From contig NZ_JADKRW010000003.1 of NCBI RefSeq assembly GCF_015350995.1, positions 248,001-312,000 of the forward strand: a stretch of DNA of 64,000 nt. Reading direction: 5' to 3'. Both the position numbers and the translations under genes were made by a program. This document shows positions 1 to 6,527 of this stretch, piece by piece (position 1 is the first letter of the stretch; each line of letters opens with the position of its first letter). The notes beneath the pieces are model-generated. The model was not told where the DNA came from, ran no database searches, and worked only from the letters and a program-made list of their open reading frames with translations. This DNA is from Curtobacterium sp. VKM Ac-1393 (GTDB taxonomy: Bacteria; Actinomycetota; Actinomycetes; Actinomycetales; Microbacteriaceae).

Positions 1-18
1 ACCGAGGGGGCCTTGTCG

Positions 19-1008
19 TTACGCGGTGACCGAGAAGTTCTTGAACGTCGGTCCGTTGCCCACCGCAGCGAGCCCGTGCTGGGTCGCGGTGCTGTTGAAC
101 GAGTCCGTCGCGGTGATGACGGTTGCACCGTTGACCGCCACGGTGACGCTGTCGCTGGCCATGACCACCTTGACGACGTCGCCAGCGACGCCAGCGGCGG
201 CCGAATCCGATCCGACCTGCGTCAGCGTCCCGTTCACGCTCTTGTAGAGCTGGTACTTCCCGGGAACCCCGCCGGTGACACGGAGCTGCACCATCCAGTA
301 GTTGACGCTCGAGTCACCTCGGAACAGCAAGCGTCCGTGGTTCGAGCCAGTGCTGAGAGAGGCGAACTTGGCCTGCACCGTGCCATTCGCTCGTCCGGAC
401 TCAACCGTGACTCGACCGTTCGATCCGGAAAGCATGGACGCGCTCCCGCTGACGATGCCCCAGACAGTCGCGTTCGGCGTCCACGCTTGGCCAGTCTCTG
501 CCGCGCCGAGGGTGGTCGGGTTGTCGGCGCGGTTGAAGGAGTCAGTGACCGCTGGAACGTCACTGGAGGTGAACGATGCGACGGCGCTCGGTGTGCCCAC
601 GCCGCCCGTGTTCATGGCCGACACCCGAACTTCGTACGCCGTGTTCGGGGTCAGTCCTGCCAGCGTGTATGACGAGCCGGCGGCGCTTCCTGCGCGCACC
701 CACGTAGACGAGCCTGCGACGCGGTACTCGATCGCGTAGGCAGTCGCCAGGTTTGTCGCCGTCCAGGTGATCGCTGCAGACGAAGCGGACGGGGTAGCGG
801 CGAGTCCGGCGACCTGCCCGGGAGCTGCTGGCAGGAGAGGGTCGGACGCTCCCGTGGCGATGCGACGCAACGCGTCAAACATCCCTCGGCCGATGCGCCG
901 CTGGGCGTCCGCGTTGTAGTGGCTGCCATCGTTCATGCTGAGGCCGGCAACCCCCTGAGCAAAGCTGGTTCGCTGAACGCGTCCCGGCGTCCCGGCGTTC
1001 GTGCCCAT
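19..1008 (-). pseudogene. 3' remnant of a phage-type SGNH hydrolase / FN3 / LamG-like protein
   Basis: The frame gives 329 residues from an ATG at 1008. Residues about 20-50 (NDGSHYNADAQRRIG...) look like the end of an SGNH/GDSL hydrolase, with the terminal D-x-x-H block that carries the catalytic Asp/His. A fibronectin type III domain follows (about 63-150), then a LamG/concanavalin-like domain (about 155-329). The nucleophile Ser, Gly and Asn blocks of SGNH enzymes are absent. Upstream the frame stays open to a stop near 1131 but holds no start codon and no ribosome binding site. I read this as a 5'-truncated tail-fibre or tail-associated hydrolase. SGNH plus FN3 plus LamG modules are common in actinophage and prophage tail proteins. 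It could instead be a short expressed protein starting at 1008. Confidence 0.6.
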
Positions 1009-1197
1009 GAGGTGGCCTTTCTGGTCAAGTAACGGTTTTCGAGGCTGGTGGCCGCGTACGGCCCTGGGTCCAGCGGAGTGAGATGAGGCCCCGAATTCAG
1101 GCCGAAGGCGGGGAGAAGGAAAGGGGTAGACAGGTCATGCGGGGAAAACCCCAGACCCGTACACGGGGAGAGCCACAGCACCTCTACGACCAGGACG

Positions 1198-1229
1198 GAC
1201 CCGGGGGGAGGGGGTGGTGGCCCCGGGTC
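1198..1229. other. GC-rich hairpin
   Basis: GACCCGGGG (1198-1206) and CCCCGGGTC (1221-1229) form a perfect 9-bp stem with a 14-nt loop. It lies upstream of the truncated SGNH remnant on the minus strand. It could be a terminator remnant. Confidence 0.4.
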
Positions 1230-1755
1230 GGCTGACTGGCGTTGAGCGGGCCGTGGGCGGGTCGTTCGGCCGTGGTTCGGGGTGACGCTCGCGGGGACCG
1301 TTTGTGGTCCTGTCAGCCCGTCGTGCGGCTGGCTGTGCTGCTGCTTCGCGTTGGTGCCGACACGAGGTGATGCGTTGGTGGCCATGACCTCGAGGTGTTC
1401 GTGTTCTTCTTGTTCTTCGTTCATTGCGTGGGCTGGACCCCTCGCCCTCCCCTCCCCCCCCCCCCGGGGTGGGGTCTGCCTGATGTGGTGGGCTGTACCC
1501 GAGGTCGGCGACGGTTGTCGTGGTTGGAGTTGTCGGCCTCGCGTGCTGAGGCTGCGTGGGTGGGCTGCCTACACGCTGCTGGTGTGCGCCCTGGCTGACT
1601 GCCTGCCCTGGTTGTGGTGCTGGGCTGGTGTGCTGGCCGTGTGGCGCTGGGCTGGTGCGGTGGTGGGGCTGGCACCTGCCCAGGTGCTGCAGCGTGGGCG
1701 GGCGTTGGGGGTGCCCGGTGCCCGGGCTGGCACCCCGGGTCTCCGGCATCCCTCC

Positions 1756-1797
1756 CGGCTCAGCAGGCCGGACGGGTACCCGGGTTCCGCTGAGCCG
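1756..1797 (-). terminator. hairpin after the leftward early operon
   Basis: CGGCTCAGC (1756-1764) and GCTGAGCCG (1789-1797) are perfect 9-bp arms. The hairpin begins about 20 nt past the stop codon (1817-1819) of the last gene of the leftward operon. No U-tract follows, which is usual in such GC-rich genomes. Confidence 0.5.
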
Positions 1798-1816
1798 AGA
1801 GAGGGCATCGGGTGGG

Positions 1817-2713
1817 TCAGCGGGCGCGCTTGGCTGATGCCGCTGCGAGCCGCGGGCTGATGCCCTGCGCTTCCCACTCAGCGCGGAGGATCGCGGCGGC
1901 CTCGTCGTCGGCCTGCCGCTGTCGCCAGTGCGCTGCGCGCTGCTCGTCAGGCGTTGCCTTCTTCGCCTTGGTCGACTCGAGCTCGTCGACTTCGGTGATG
2001 GTGAGCAGTCGCGTTTCGCAGTTGATGACCTGGCGGACGGTGGCGAGGATGCCGACGCCGTACGTGTCGATGGCCTGCTGGTAGTCGGCGAAGACGAACA
2101 TCCACGCGTTGTAGTTCTCGAGGTTGCGGCCATCGGTAGCGAACACACCGTTGAGGTACCAGGACTCGATGAGCTGCAGGATGCTGTCCCACCGCTCGAC
2201 GAGGGCCTCGAGGCGCAGCCACTCCGACTCGACTCCGGCGCGGGCGGCGCTGTCGAGGTCGACGACCCCGTCCGGGACGTTGCCCCCATCCCGGATGATG
2301 GCGTCCCGGGTCTCTTCGAACACCCCCCGGATGATGTCGTAGGTCCCCTCCCCTCGGCGTCGGAAGTGGTTGAACGCGCTCTGCGCTGCGGACTCCCTGG
2401 CGAGCGCTGCGATCTGTTGTGCGCGGTCGATGATGGAGGTGTCGGTGGCGATCGCGGCTGTTGCGAGGGTGCTGGCGAAGCTGTCGTAGTCGCCGGCGGT
2501 CTTCATGACGTTCGTCGCTGCGGCGGTGAGGCCCTTGCTCTGGTCGTCACGGAAGCGGAGGTAGTGCTGGTGCAGGGTCCTCTGCTGGTCGAGCAGGCCG
2601 TGTTCCTCCTTGAGCGCCTTGGTCGTGTCGATGCCGAGCTCGTCGAGCGCCTCGATCCAGTCGCCGAGGACGATGCTCTTCTCTTCTTCGCGTGCGCGGG
2701 TGCTGGTGTCCAT
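1817..2713 (-). CDS. element-encoded protein of unknown function, 298 aa
   Basis: I do not recognise this protein. It is a largely helical, charged, soluble protein with no signal peptide or membrane segment. The Ala-rich middle (about 55-110) suggests helical bundles, and the C-terminus is basic and Arg/Ala-rich. The ATG at 2713 was preferred over in-frame codons further upstream because AAGGA lies about 8 nt before it and because the upstream extension is Arg/Pro-rich translation of the preceding small gene. It is the last gene of the leftward operon and follows the 41-aa ORF by 11 nt. Its place next to an initiator-like gene suggests a role in the element's early functions, but that is only position-based inference. 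Confidence 0.75.
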   Translation of the reverse strand: MDTSTRAREEEKSIVLGDWIEALDELGIDTTKALKEEHGLLDQQRTLHQHYLRFRDDQSKGLTAAATNVMKTAGDYDSFASTLATAAIATDTSIIDRAQQIAALARESAAQSAFNHFRRRGEGTYDIIRGVFEETRDAIIRDGGNVPDGVVDLDSAARAGVESEWLRLEALVERWDSILQLIESWYLNGVFATDGRNLENYNAWMFVFADYQQAIDTYGVGILATVRQVINCETRLLTITEVDELESTKAKKATPDEQRAAHWRQRQADDEAAAILRAEWEAQGISPRLAAASAKRAR

Positions 2714-2724
2714 GCGGGGTGTCC

Positions 2725-2850
2725 TTACTTCGCGTTCTTGTCGCGGCCTCGGGCGAGGTTCGCGATCTGCTCGGGGGTGTACTCGTCGGGGTTGTCGTCG
2801 GCGGTGTCGAGCCAATGCTGGATCTGGTCGTCGCTGGGGGGCTGGGGCAT
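2725..2850 (-). CDS. 41-aa hypothetical protein
   Basis: This small acidic ORF (MPQPPSDDQIQHWLD... ending RGRDKNAK) starts at the ATG at 2850. That A is shared with the stop of the upstream coiled-coil gene (TGATG), and AGGA lies 8 nt before the start. The coupling and codon choice support real translation. The central EYTPEQIANL segment could form a single helix. Function unknown. Confidence 0.6.
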   Translation of the reverse strand: MPQPPSDDQIQHWLDTADDNPDEYTPEQIANLARGRDKNAK

Positions 2851-3068
2851 CACGGTTCCTGTCGGTTGAGGCGGGTGGTGAGGTTGTCGAGCTGGTCAGC
2901 GATCGCGTCGAGCTGGTCGACGAGCGAGCTGATGGTGCGGCGGGCGTCGGCGAGCTTGCGTTCCTTCGCCTTGGCTCGCTGCTCCCACCGACGTGCGTGC
3001 CGGCGGTAGCGCTGCAGGCGCACGTCGTAGGGAGTGACGTCGAGGTCGTGGTTGTCCCGGGAGGTCAT
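2850..3068 (-). CDS. small coiled-coil protein, 72 aa
   Basis: Starting at the ATG at 3068, which overlaps the stop of the preceding gene (ATGA), the product is 72 residues. A basic segment (about 15-40, rich in Arg and Lys) is followed by a heptad-like helix (about 40-68, SSLVDQLDAIADQLDNLTTRL) that looks like a coiled coil. A basic patch plus a coiled coil is a common design for small phage DNA-binding or adaptor proteins. No family was recognised. Upstream in-frame codons to 3125 fall inside the neighbouring gene and were not used. Confidence 0.65.
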   Translation of the reverse strand: MTSRDNHDLDVTPYDVRLQRYRRHARRWEQRAKAKERKLADARRTISSLVDQLDAIADQLDNLTTRLNRQEP

Positions 3069-3745
3069 GCGGCCCATCCGTTCTGTGTCCGGTACTTCGT
3101 GTGTTCGTCGTCCTGGGCAGCGCACACCTTCATCGAGTCCGGGTAGTCGGCCATCGAGGTTCCGCAGACGGCGCAGCTCCGACCGATCGGTGACACATCC
3201 CAGGTGGTCACCGAGGACGCAGAGACGGAAGGTGCAGGGTCAGTGATCTCGCCGGTTTCGTCGTTCACGAACCACTTCTCTTGATCCCTGCCTGTCCTTT
3301 CCTGTCCTGTCCTGTCCTCGGGGACACGTCCCCGGGACGTCCCCGGGTAAGGTCCCCCGGTACTGTCCCCGGGTACATCCGAGAAGGAAGGTGAGTCGGT
3401 TGATCCGCCAGCCTTCGCGGCCCGCTGACGCTGCTTCTTCTCTCGCTGCGCTCGGCGCATGTTGTCGAGTACCTCGAGGTCGTGCCGGCTGGTCTGCGTG
3501 TCCGGGAAGTCCGCGATCGACCACCCGTCCCCGTGGGCGATCCACAGGCCACACGCTTCGAGCTTCTGCGCTGTCTCGACCTTCATGAACGGGACCAGCA
3601 GCAGCTCGTCGCTGAGAATCACCCCGTCCGTCCGGTTGGACACGGACCAGATGGTCGCGAACGCCCACCCGCGGAACTCGTCCGCCGAGAGACGCAGCAC
3701 TTTGCGGTCGCTGAGGTAGCGTTCCGGGAATCTCGCGTCGGTCAC
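3065..3745 (-). CDS. phage-type replication initiator / replisome-organizer-like protein
   Basis: This 226-aa protein begins with a winged-helix-like block (MTDARFPERYLSDRKVLRLS, then WAFATIWSVSNRTDG to about residue 85). The same block opens HTH proteins annotated as replication initiators in actinophages. A basic helix (about 95-112) and a low-complexity Gly/Pro/Arg linker (about 113-155) follow. The C-terminus has a CxxC (C191, C194) and C208, a possible zinc site. The GTG start at 3745 has a textbook AAGGAGGTGA upstream. It probably binds the element's origin. Iteron-like repeats lie within its own linker-coding DNA, as in lambda O. Assignment by motif memory only. Confidence 0.6.
   Translation of the reverse strand: MTDARFPERYLSDRKVLRLSADEFRGWAFATIWSVSNRTDGVILSDELLLVPFMKVETAQKLEACGLWIAHGDGWSIADFPDTQTSRHDLEVLDNMRRAQREKKQRQRAAKAGGSTDSPSFSDVPGDSTGGPYPGTSRGRVPEDRTGQERTGRDQEKWFVNDETGEITDPAPSVSASSVTTWDVSPIGRSCAVCGTSMADYPDSMKVCAAQDDEHTKYRTQNGWAA
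3328..3373. repeat. iteron-like GTCCCCGGG repeats inside the initiator gene
   Basis: GTCCCCGGG occurs at 3328-3336, 3339-3347 and 3365-3373, with a variant GTCCCCCGG at 3352-3360. The spacings are 11, 13 and 13 nt. Just upstream, 3291-3317 holds several CCTGTCC repeats. This is a candidate origin of the element, by analogy with phages whose origin lies inside the initiator gene. Confidence 0.4.
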
Positions 3746-3785
3746 CTGGTCACCTCCTTCGTCTTCAGTTGTGTGGTGTGCCCGG

Positions 3786-4034
3786 TCAGCTGACGCGCCG
3801 GACGCGGTTCGCCATCGCGTTGAGCTCAGCCGCGAGACGTTCGGCCTCGGTCGGGGTCATGTGCCGGGCGAGCTCGTGCGTGCCGTCCTCGTTGAGAGTG
3901 AGGAGCACGACGTCGAGGTGACGGGTCCGGGGCTTGCCCTCGCCCTGCGACCACCCGTTCGTCACCTCGACCGCGGACGCGTTCTCGAGAGTCGCTGCGA
4001 CCGGTTCCGGACGGATCGGTGTGATGCCCAACAT
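3786..4034 (-). CDS. hypothetical protein, 82 aa
   Basis: The ATG at 4034 shares its A with the stop of the upstream HTH gene (TGATG), which fixes the start and excludes the longer frame to 4142. The product has a beta-rich N-terminal half (VEVTNGWSQGEGKPRTRHLDVVLLTL) and an amphipathic C-terminal helix (TPTEAERLAAELNAMANRV). The pattern resembles small conserved actinophage proteins of unknown role. It lies 40 nt upstream of the initiator-like gene, with that gene's ribosome binding site in the gap. Confidence 0.6.
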   Translation of the reverse strand: MLGITPIRPEPVAATLENASAVEVTNGWSQGEGKPRTRHLDVVLLTLNEDGTHELARHMTPTEAERLAAELNAMANRVRRVS

Positions 4035-4294
4035 CAGCGGGTCTCCTTCGCACGCGTGCCGGCGAACATGTCGTCGACGCTCATGCCGAGCACGCTTGCG
4101 AGGCGGAACATGTCGGGAACGAATATCTGCTGCCCAGTCCATGCGCGGAGCATGCGGAGGGGCTTCACTCTGGCAGCCTTCATCAGGGCGATTGGCCGGA
4201 CGCCGCTCCGATGCGCGGCGTCTCGGAAGTTGCGACAGATGATTCGACGGTCCTGCGCTTCGGTCTTGCGGGCGATCTTCGTTGTGGTGTTCAC
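4034..4294 (-). CDS. small HTH DNA-binding protein, 86 aa
   Basis: The middle (RIICRNFRDAAHRSGVRPIALMKAARVKPLRML) fits a Cro/C1-type helix-turn-helix. The C-terminal FRLASVLGMSVDDMFAG is the typical end of XRE-family domains. I chose the GTG at 4294 over the ATG at 4345 because a 32-aa ORF upstream ends with a stop overlapping this GTG (GTGA) and CAGGAC precedes it. It may be a second lysogeny or early-gene regulator. Confidence 0.6.
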   Translation of the reverse strand: MNTTTKIARKTEAQDRRIICRNFRDAAHRSGVRPIALMKAARVKPLRMLRAWTGQQIFVPDMFRLASVLGMSVDDMFAGTRAKETR

Positions 4295-4389
4295 TGGTCC
4301 TGTCCGTTCTGGTAGCAGTGCTGGGATTTGGATTCGGCCCCGCATCGGTGTTCCCGCACCACCGGGGCCTTCTTCGTGTCGGCGGTCAT
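4291..4389 (-). CDS. 32-aa hypothetical peptide
   Basis: ATG at 4389 follows directly on the TAG of the excisionase-like gene (TAGATG), and the TGA overlaps the GTG of the next gene. It encodes a basic 32-residue peptide with two Cys (MTADTKKAPVVREHRCGAES... ending YQNGQDQ). Perfect packing between two genes argues for translation, at least as a coupling leader. No function can be assigned. Confidence 0.45.
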   Translation of the reverse strand: MTADTKKAPVVREHRCGAESKSQHCYQNGQDQ

Positions 4390-4593
4390 CTACACGGCCT
4401 CCTGCAGTTCACCTGTCTGCGTCCGTGCTGACGCGTCGATCCATGCCTGCACGTCGGCCTCGCGGTACCGGATCGTCCGAGCGCTTAGGGCTCGGTAGAC
4501 GGGGCCGGTACCGCGGTATCGCATCTGAGCCAGCGCCGGCACGCTGACGCCCGTGATCTCACTGACCGCCTTGGGAGTGAGTAGTACGTCCAT
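4390..4593 (-). CDS. excisionase-like HTH protein
   Basis: This 67-aa protein has the MerR/Xis-like winged helix of the helix_turn_helix_17 type: LLTPKAVSEITGVSVPALAQMR, then the wing GTGPVYRALSARTIRYREADVQAWID. Such proteins next to integrases usually act as recombination directionality factors or small regulators. AAGGAGG lies about 5 nt before the ATG at 4593; the longer frame to 4635 was not used. It is the first gene of the leftward operon and is divergent from the HTH/integrase pair across the 4594-4669 control region. Confidence 0.75.
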   Translation of the reverse strand: MDVLLTPKAVSEITGVSVPALAQMRYRGTGPVYRALSARTIRYREADVQAWIDASARTQTGELQEAV

Positions 4594-4617
4594 GAGGCCT
4601 CCTTGTTCGATGTTGTG

Positions 4618-4640
4618 AGCCAGTGGTGACGCCACTGGCT
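4618..4640. promoter_or_regulatory. operator-like perfect dyad in the divergent control region
   Basis: AGCCAGTGG (4618-4626) and CCACTGGCT (4632-4640) are perfect 9-bp arms around TGACG. A weaker outer pair (CTTGTT near 4600-4606 and AACAAG at 4645-4650) extends the symmetry. It lies between the excisionase-like gene and the HTH/integrase genes, so it is a likely binding site for one of the element's HTH proteins. Confidence 0.6.
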
Positions 4641-4657
4641 TAGCAACAAGGTATGAC

Positions 4658-4663
4658 TATGAT
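4658..4663 (+). promoter_or_regulatory. -10 hexamer TATGAT, leaderless layout
   Basis: TATGAT ends 6 nt before the ATG at 4670, so transcription would start at or next to the start codon of the HTH gene. Confidence 0.5.
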
Positions 4664-4669
4664 GCAGTC

Positions 4670-5197
4670 ATGTCAACACCCGCTCACGAAGACTTTGTCG
4701 CAGTCAAGCCAGGACTGCTCTTCCCCCGGACCATCTCGGGGTTCAGCGAAGGGGTGGAGGTCGTCGACATCGCGCGAGCCGGCCTCTCGGGCACCGAGCC
4801 GTCGCCCTACGGCATCGCCGTCACTGCGACCTGGAGCGAGGAACGATTGGCGTACGAGATCGACAAGCTCGAGGTACGGCGCAACTACTCGAACGAGCCG
4901 ATCACCGCGCTCGGACTTCGGCGCGTTCGCCTGCAGGAGGTATTCCAAGCGGTCGTCATGCGCGACGTCCGCTACTCGGATGGCTCTCCTGTCCCAGTGC
5001 GGATCCTGCCGTCGGACCCGGCGAAGCGAAGGCAAAAGAGCGAGGCAGAACGGCTCCGTATCGCAGCAGAGGTCTATGCCCTAGCTCGCGCTTTCGGCGA
5101 GCGCCCCTTGAAGGCCGTCGCAGAGACGCTTGGTGTCTCTCAGAGCACCGCGACTCGTCTGGCTGCTCGGGCGCGCGAGGAGGGGCTGCTGAGCTAA
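4670..5197 (+). CDS. HTH protein upstream of the integrase (possible immunity regulator)
   Basis: This 175-aa protein has a beta-rich N-terminal two thirds and a C-terminal helix-turn-helix (about 137-173: LKAVAETLGVSQSTATRLAARAREEGLL) resembling the HTH of resolvase- or IclR-type proteins. The N-terminal part is not recognised. Its stop overlaps the integrase ATG (TAATG), so the two are translationally coupled. Small actinobacterial elements often pair a regulator with the integrase in this way. The candidate leaderless promoter and the dyad at 4618-4640 sit just upstream. Confidence 0.65.
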   Translation: MSTPAHEDFVAVKPGLLFPRTISGFSEGVEVVDIARAGLSGTEPSPYGIAVTATWSEERLAYEIDKLEVRRNYSNEPITALGLRRVRLQEVFQAVVMRDVRYSDGSPVPVRILPSDPAKRRQKSEAERLRIAAEVYALARAFGERPLKAVAETLGVSQSTATRLAARAREEGLLS

Positions 5198-6315
5198 TGG
5201 GGTCCGTTGAGCCGTACACGACGAAGGCCGGTCGGCGGTACCGGGTCCGCTACCGCACGCCCGACCGCACGCAGACTGACAAGCGCGGGTTCACGACGAA
5301 GCGCGACGCCGAGCTGTTCCTCGCTTCGGTTGAGGTGTCGAAGGCTCGGGGCGAGTTCGTCCGCCCGGAGGATGCCCGGGAGACGATCGGCGCGCTCGGC
5401 CCGGTCTGGCTGGCGAACCAGACACACCTCAAGCCGTCGTCGTTCCGTCCCCTCGAGATCGCCTGGCGACTCCACGTCGAGCCGGTGTGGGGCGCGAAGA
5501 AGGTGTCCGAGGTGAAGCACAGCGCGGTGCAGACGTGGGTGACGTCGATGAACTCGGCGAGCGCGACGACGGTGATCCGCAACTACGGGGTGCTCGCGAG
5601 CATCCTGGACACCGCGGTGAAGGATCGGCGGATCCTGAGCAACCCTGCGCGCGACGTGAACCTGCCGAGGAAGAAGCGCAAGGAGCACGTCTACCTGACG
5701 CACGAGCAGGTGTCTGACCTCGCGCTCGCTGCAGGTGACCGGGCGACGCTCGTCCTGGTGCTGGCGTACACCGGCCTGCGCTGGGGAGAGGCAGTCGCGC
5801 TCCGGGTGAAGGACGTCGACTTCGCGCGCCGGCGGCTCAACGTGACGGTGAACGCGATCGAGATCGCGAACGTCATCACGGTCGGGACGCCGAAGACGCA
5901 CAAGCGGCGCTCGGTGCCCTTCCCTGCCCTGCTGACTGCGGCGCTCCGAGAGCGCTGCGCCGGGAAGAGCAACGACGAGCTCGTGTTCGCGACGAAGAAC
6001 GGCACGCACGAGCGTCGATGGCACAACGACCACGGGTGGTTCCCGGCGGCGGTGCGGAAGGCGGGCATCCCGTCGACGACGCCGCATGGCCTCCGGCACA
6101 CCGCCGCGAGCCTTGCGGTCAGCGCCGGCGCGAACGTGAAGGCCGTGCAGCGGATGCTCGGCCACGCGTCCGCAGCGATGACACTCGACGTGTACGCCGA
6201 CCTGTTCGAAGACGACCTGGACATCGTTGCGGGCCGCCTCGATGACGGCCTCGCGCAGACGGTTGTGGGCAAGATGTGGGCAGAGGCTGCCCGGAACGAA
6301 GACGAGGCCCGCTAG
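5197..6315 (+). CDS. tyrosine-type site-specific integrase
   Basis: The 372-aa protein has an N-terminal AP2-like arm-binding domain (about 1-45), a SAM-like core-binding domain (about 62-150) and the tyrosine recombinase catalytic domain (about 165-345). The catalytic set is visible: R195 in TGLRWGE, a Lys in the beta-hairpin near 233-236, H297-x-x-R300 in HGLRHTA, H323 in LGHAS and Y333. It is full length and probably active. It ends 36 bp from the CCA end of tRNA-Ser, the classic position for an integrase next to its tRNA attachment site. Confidence 0.95.
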   Translation: MGSVEPYTTKAGRRYRVRYRTPDRTQTDKRGFTTKRDAELFLASVEVSKARGEFVRPEDARETIGALGPVWLANQTHLKPSSFRPLEIAWRLHVEPVWGAKKVSEVKHSAVQTWVTSMNSASATTVIRNYGVLASILDTAVKDRRILSNPARDVNLPRKKRKEHVYLTHEQVSDLALAAGDRATLVLVLAYTGLRWGEAVALRVKDVDFARRRLNVTVNAIEIANVITVGTPKTHKRRSVPFPALLTAALRERCAGKSNDELVFATKNGTHERRWHNDHGWFPAAVRKAGIPSTTPHGLRHTAASLAVSAGANVKAVQRMLGHASAAMTLDVYADLFEDDLDIVAGRLDDGLAQTVVGKMWAEAARNEDEAR

Positions 6316-6336
6316 ATCCGCTTGTTGCTGCGGATC
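6315..6336 (+). terminator. hairpin after the integrase
   Basis: GATCCGC (6315-6321) and GCGGATC (6330-6336) are perfect 7-bp arms with an 8-nt loop, starting at the last base of the integrase stop codon. The hairpin sits between the integrase and the tRNA. Confidence 0.5.
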
Positions 6337-6351
6337 AACGGACCCCGGTAG

Positions 6352-6439
6352 TGGCGGAGGGTGTGGGATTCGAACCCACGAGACATCTCTGCCCACCTGT
6401 TTTCAAGACAGGCTCCATCGGCCGCTCGGACAACCCTCC
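6352..6439 (-). tRNA. tRNA-Ser (anticodon TGA), CCA encoded
   Basis: The minus strand folds into a class II tRNA. The acceptor stem is GGAGGGT/ACCCTCC with discriminator G and an encoded CCA. The anticodon stem-loop is CCTGT-CTTGAAA-ACAGG with anticodon TGA. A long variable arm and a T-arm GTGGGTTCGAATCCCAC follow. The 3' end faces the integrase, so the 3' half (about 6352-6400) is the probable attachment site. The other copy of the att core was not seen within the window, so the element should continue left of base 1. Confidence 0.95.
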
Positions 6440-6485
6440 AGTGACGCGACCACGTGGCGAGACGTGACCGCGTCCCGGGAAGTCT

Positions 6486-6503
6486 AACGGGCCTCCCGTC
6501 CGC
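6486..6503. repeat. half-copy of the dispersed palindrome
   Basis: ACGGGCCTCCCGTCCGC is identical to the right arm of the perfect palindrome at 49862-49910. The left arm is missing. It lies between tRNA-Ser and the HAD gene. Confidence 0.55.
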
Positions 6504-6527
6504 CGTGCGCGTCAGCGCATGCCGGGG

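Larger units (their letters stand above)
1009..1816. other. gene-free, strand-biased stretch inside the element
   Basis: No ORF here has convincing coding character. The plus strand between about 1380 and 1700 is strikingly rich in G and T, so the minus strand is C/A rich. It holds a run of C around 1450-1463 and two copies of GCTGGGCTGGTG at 1619-1630 and 1646-1657. A minus-strand frame starting at 1424 begins with a Glu/Gln-rich stretch (MNEEQEEHEHLEVM) that looks coding for about 70 residues, then turns into a proline run and unlikely sequence. It may be a decayed gene. Nothing else was recognised. Confidence 0.4.

Noticed and set aside
1282-1860. A plus-strand Cys/Trp-rich ORF of 192 codons.
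   Set aside because: The composition follows from the G/T-rich strand. It has no ribosome binding site or domain, and it overlaps the end of the 298-aa gene.
6315-6351. Attachment-site duplicate directly after the integrase.
   Set aside because: This sequence forms the GATCCGC/GCGGATC hairpin and does not repeat tRNA-Ser sequence. The att core is more likely in the tRNA 3' end.
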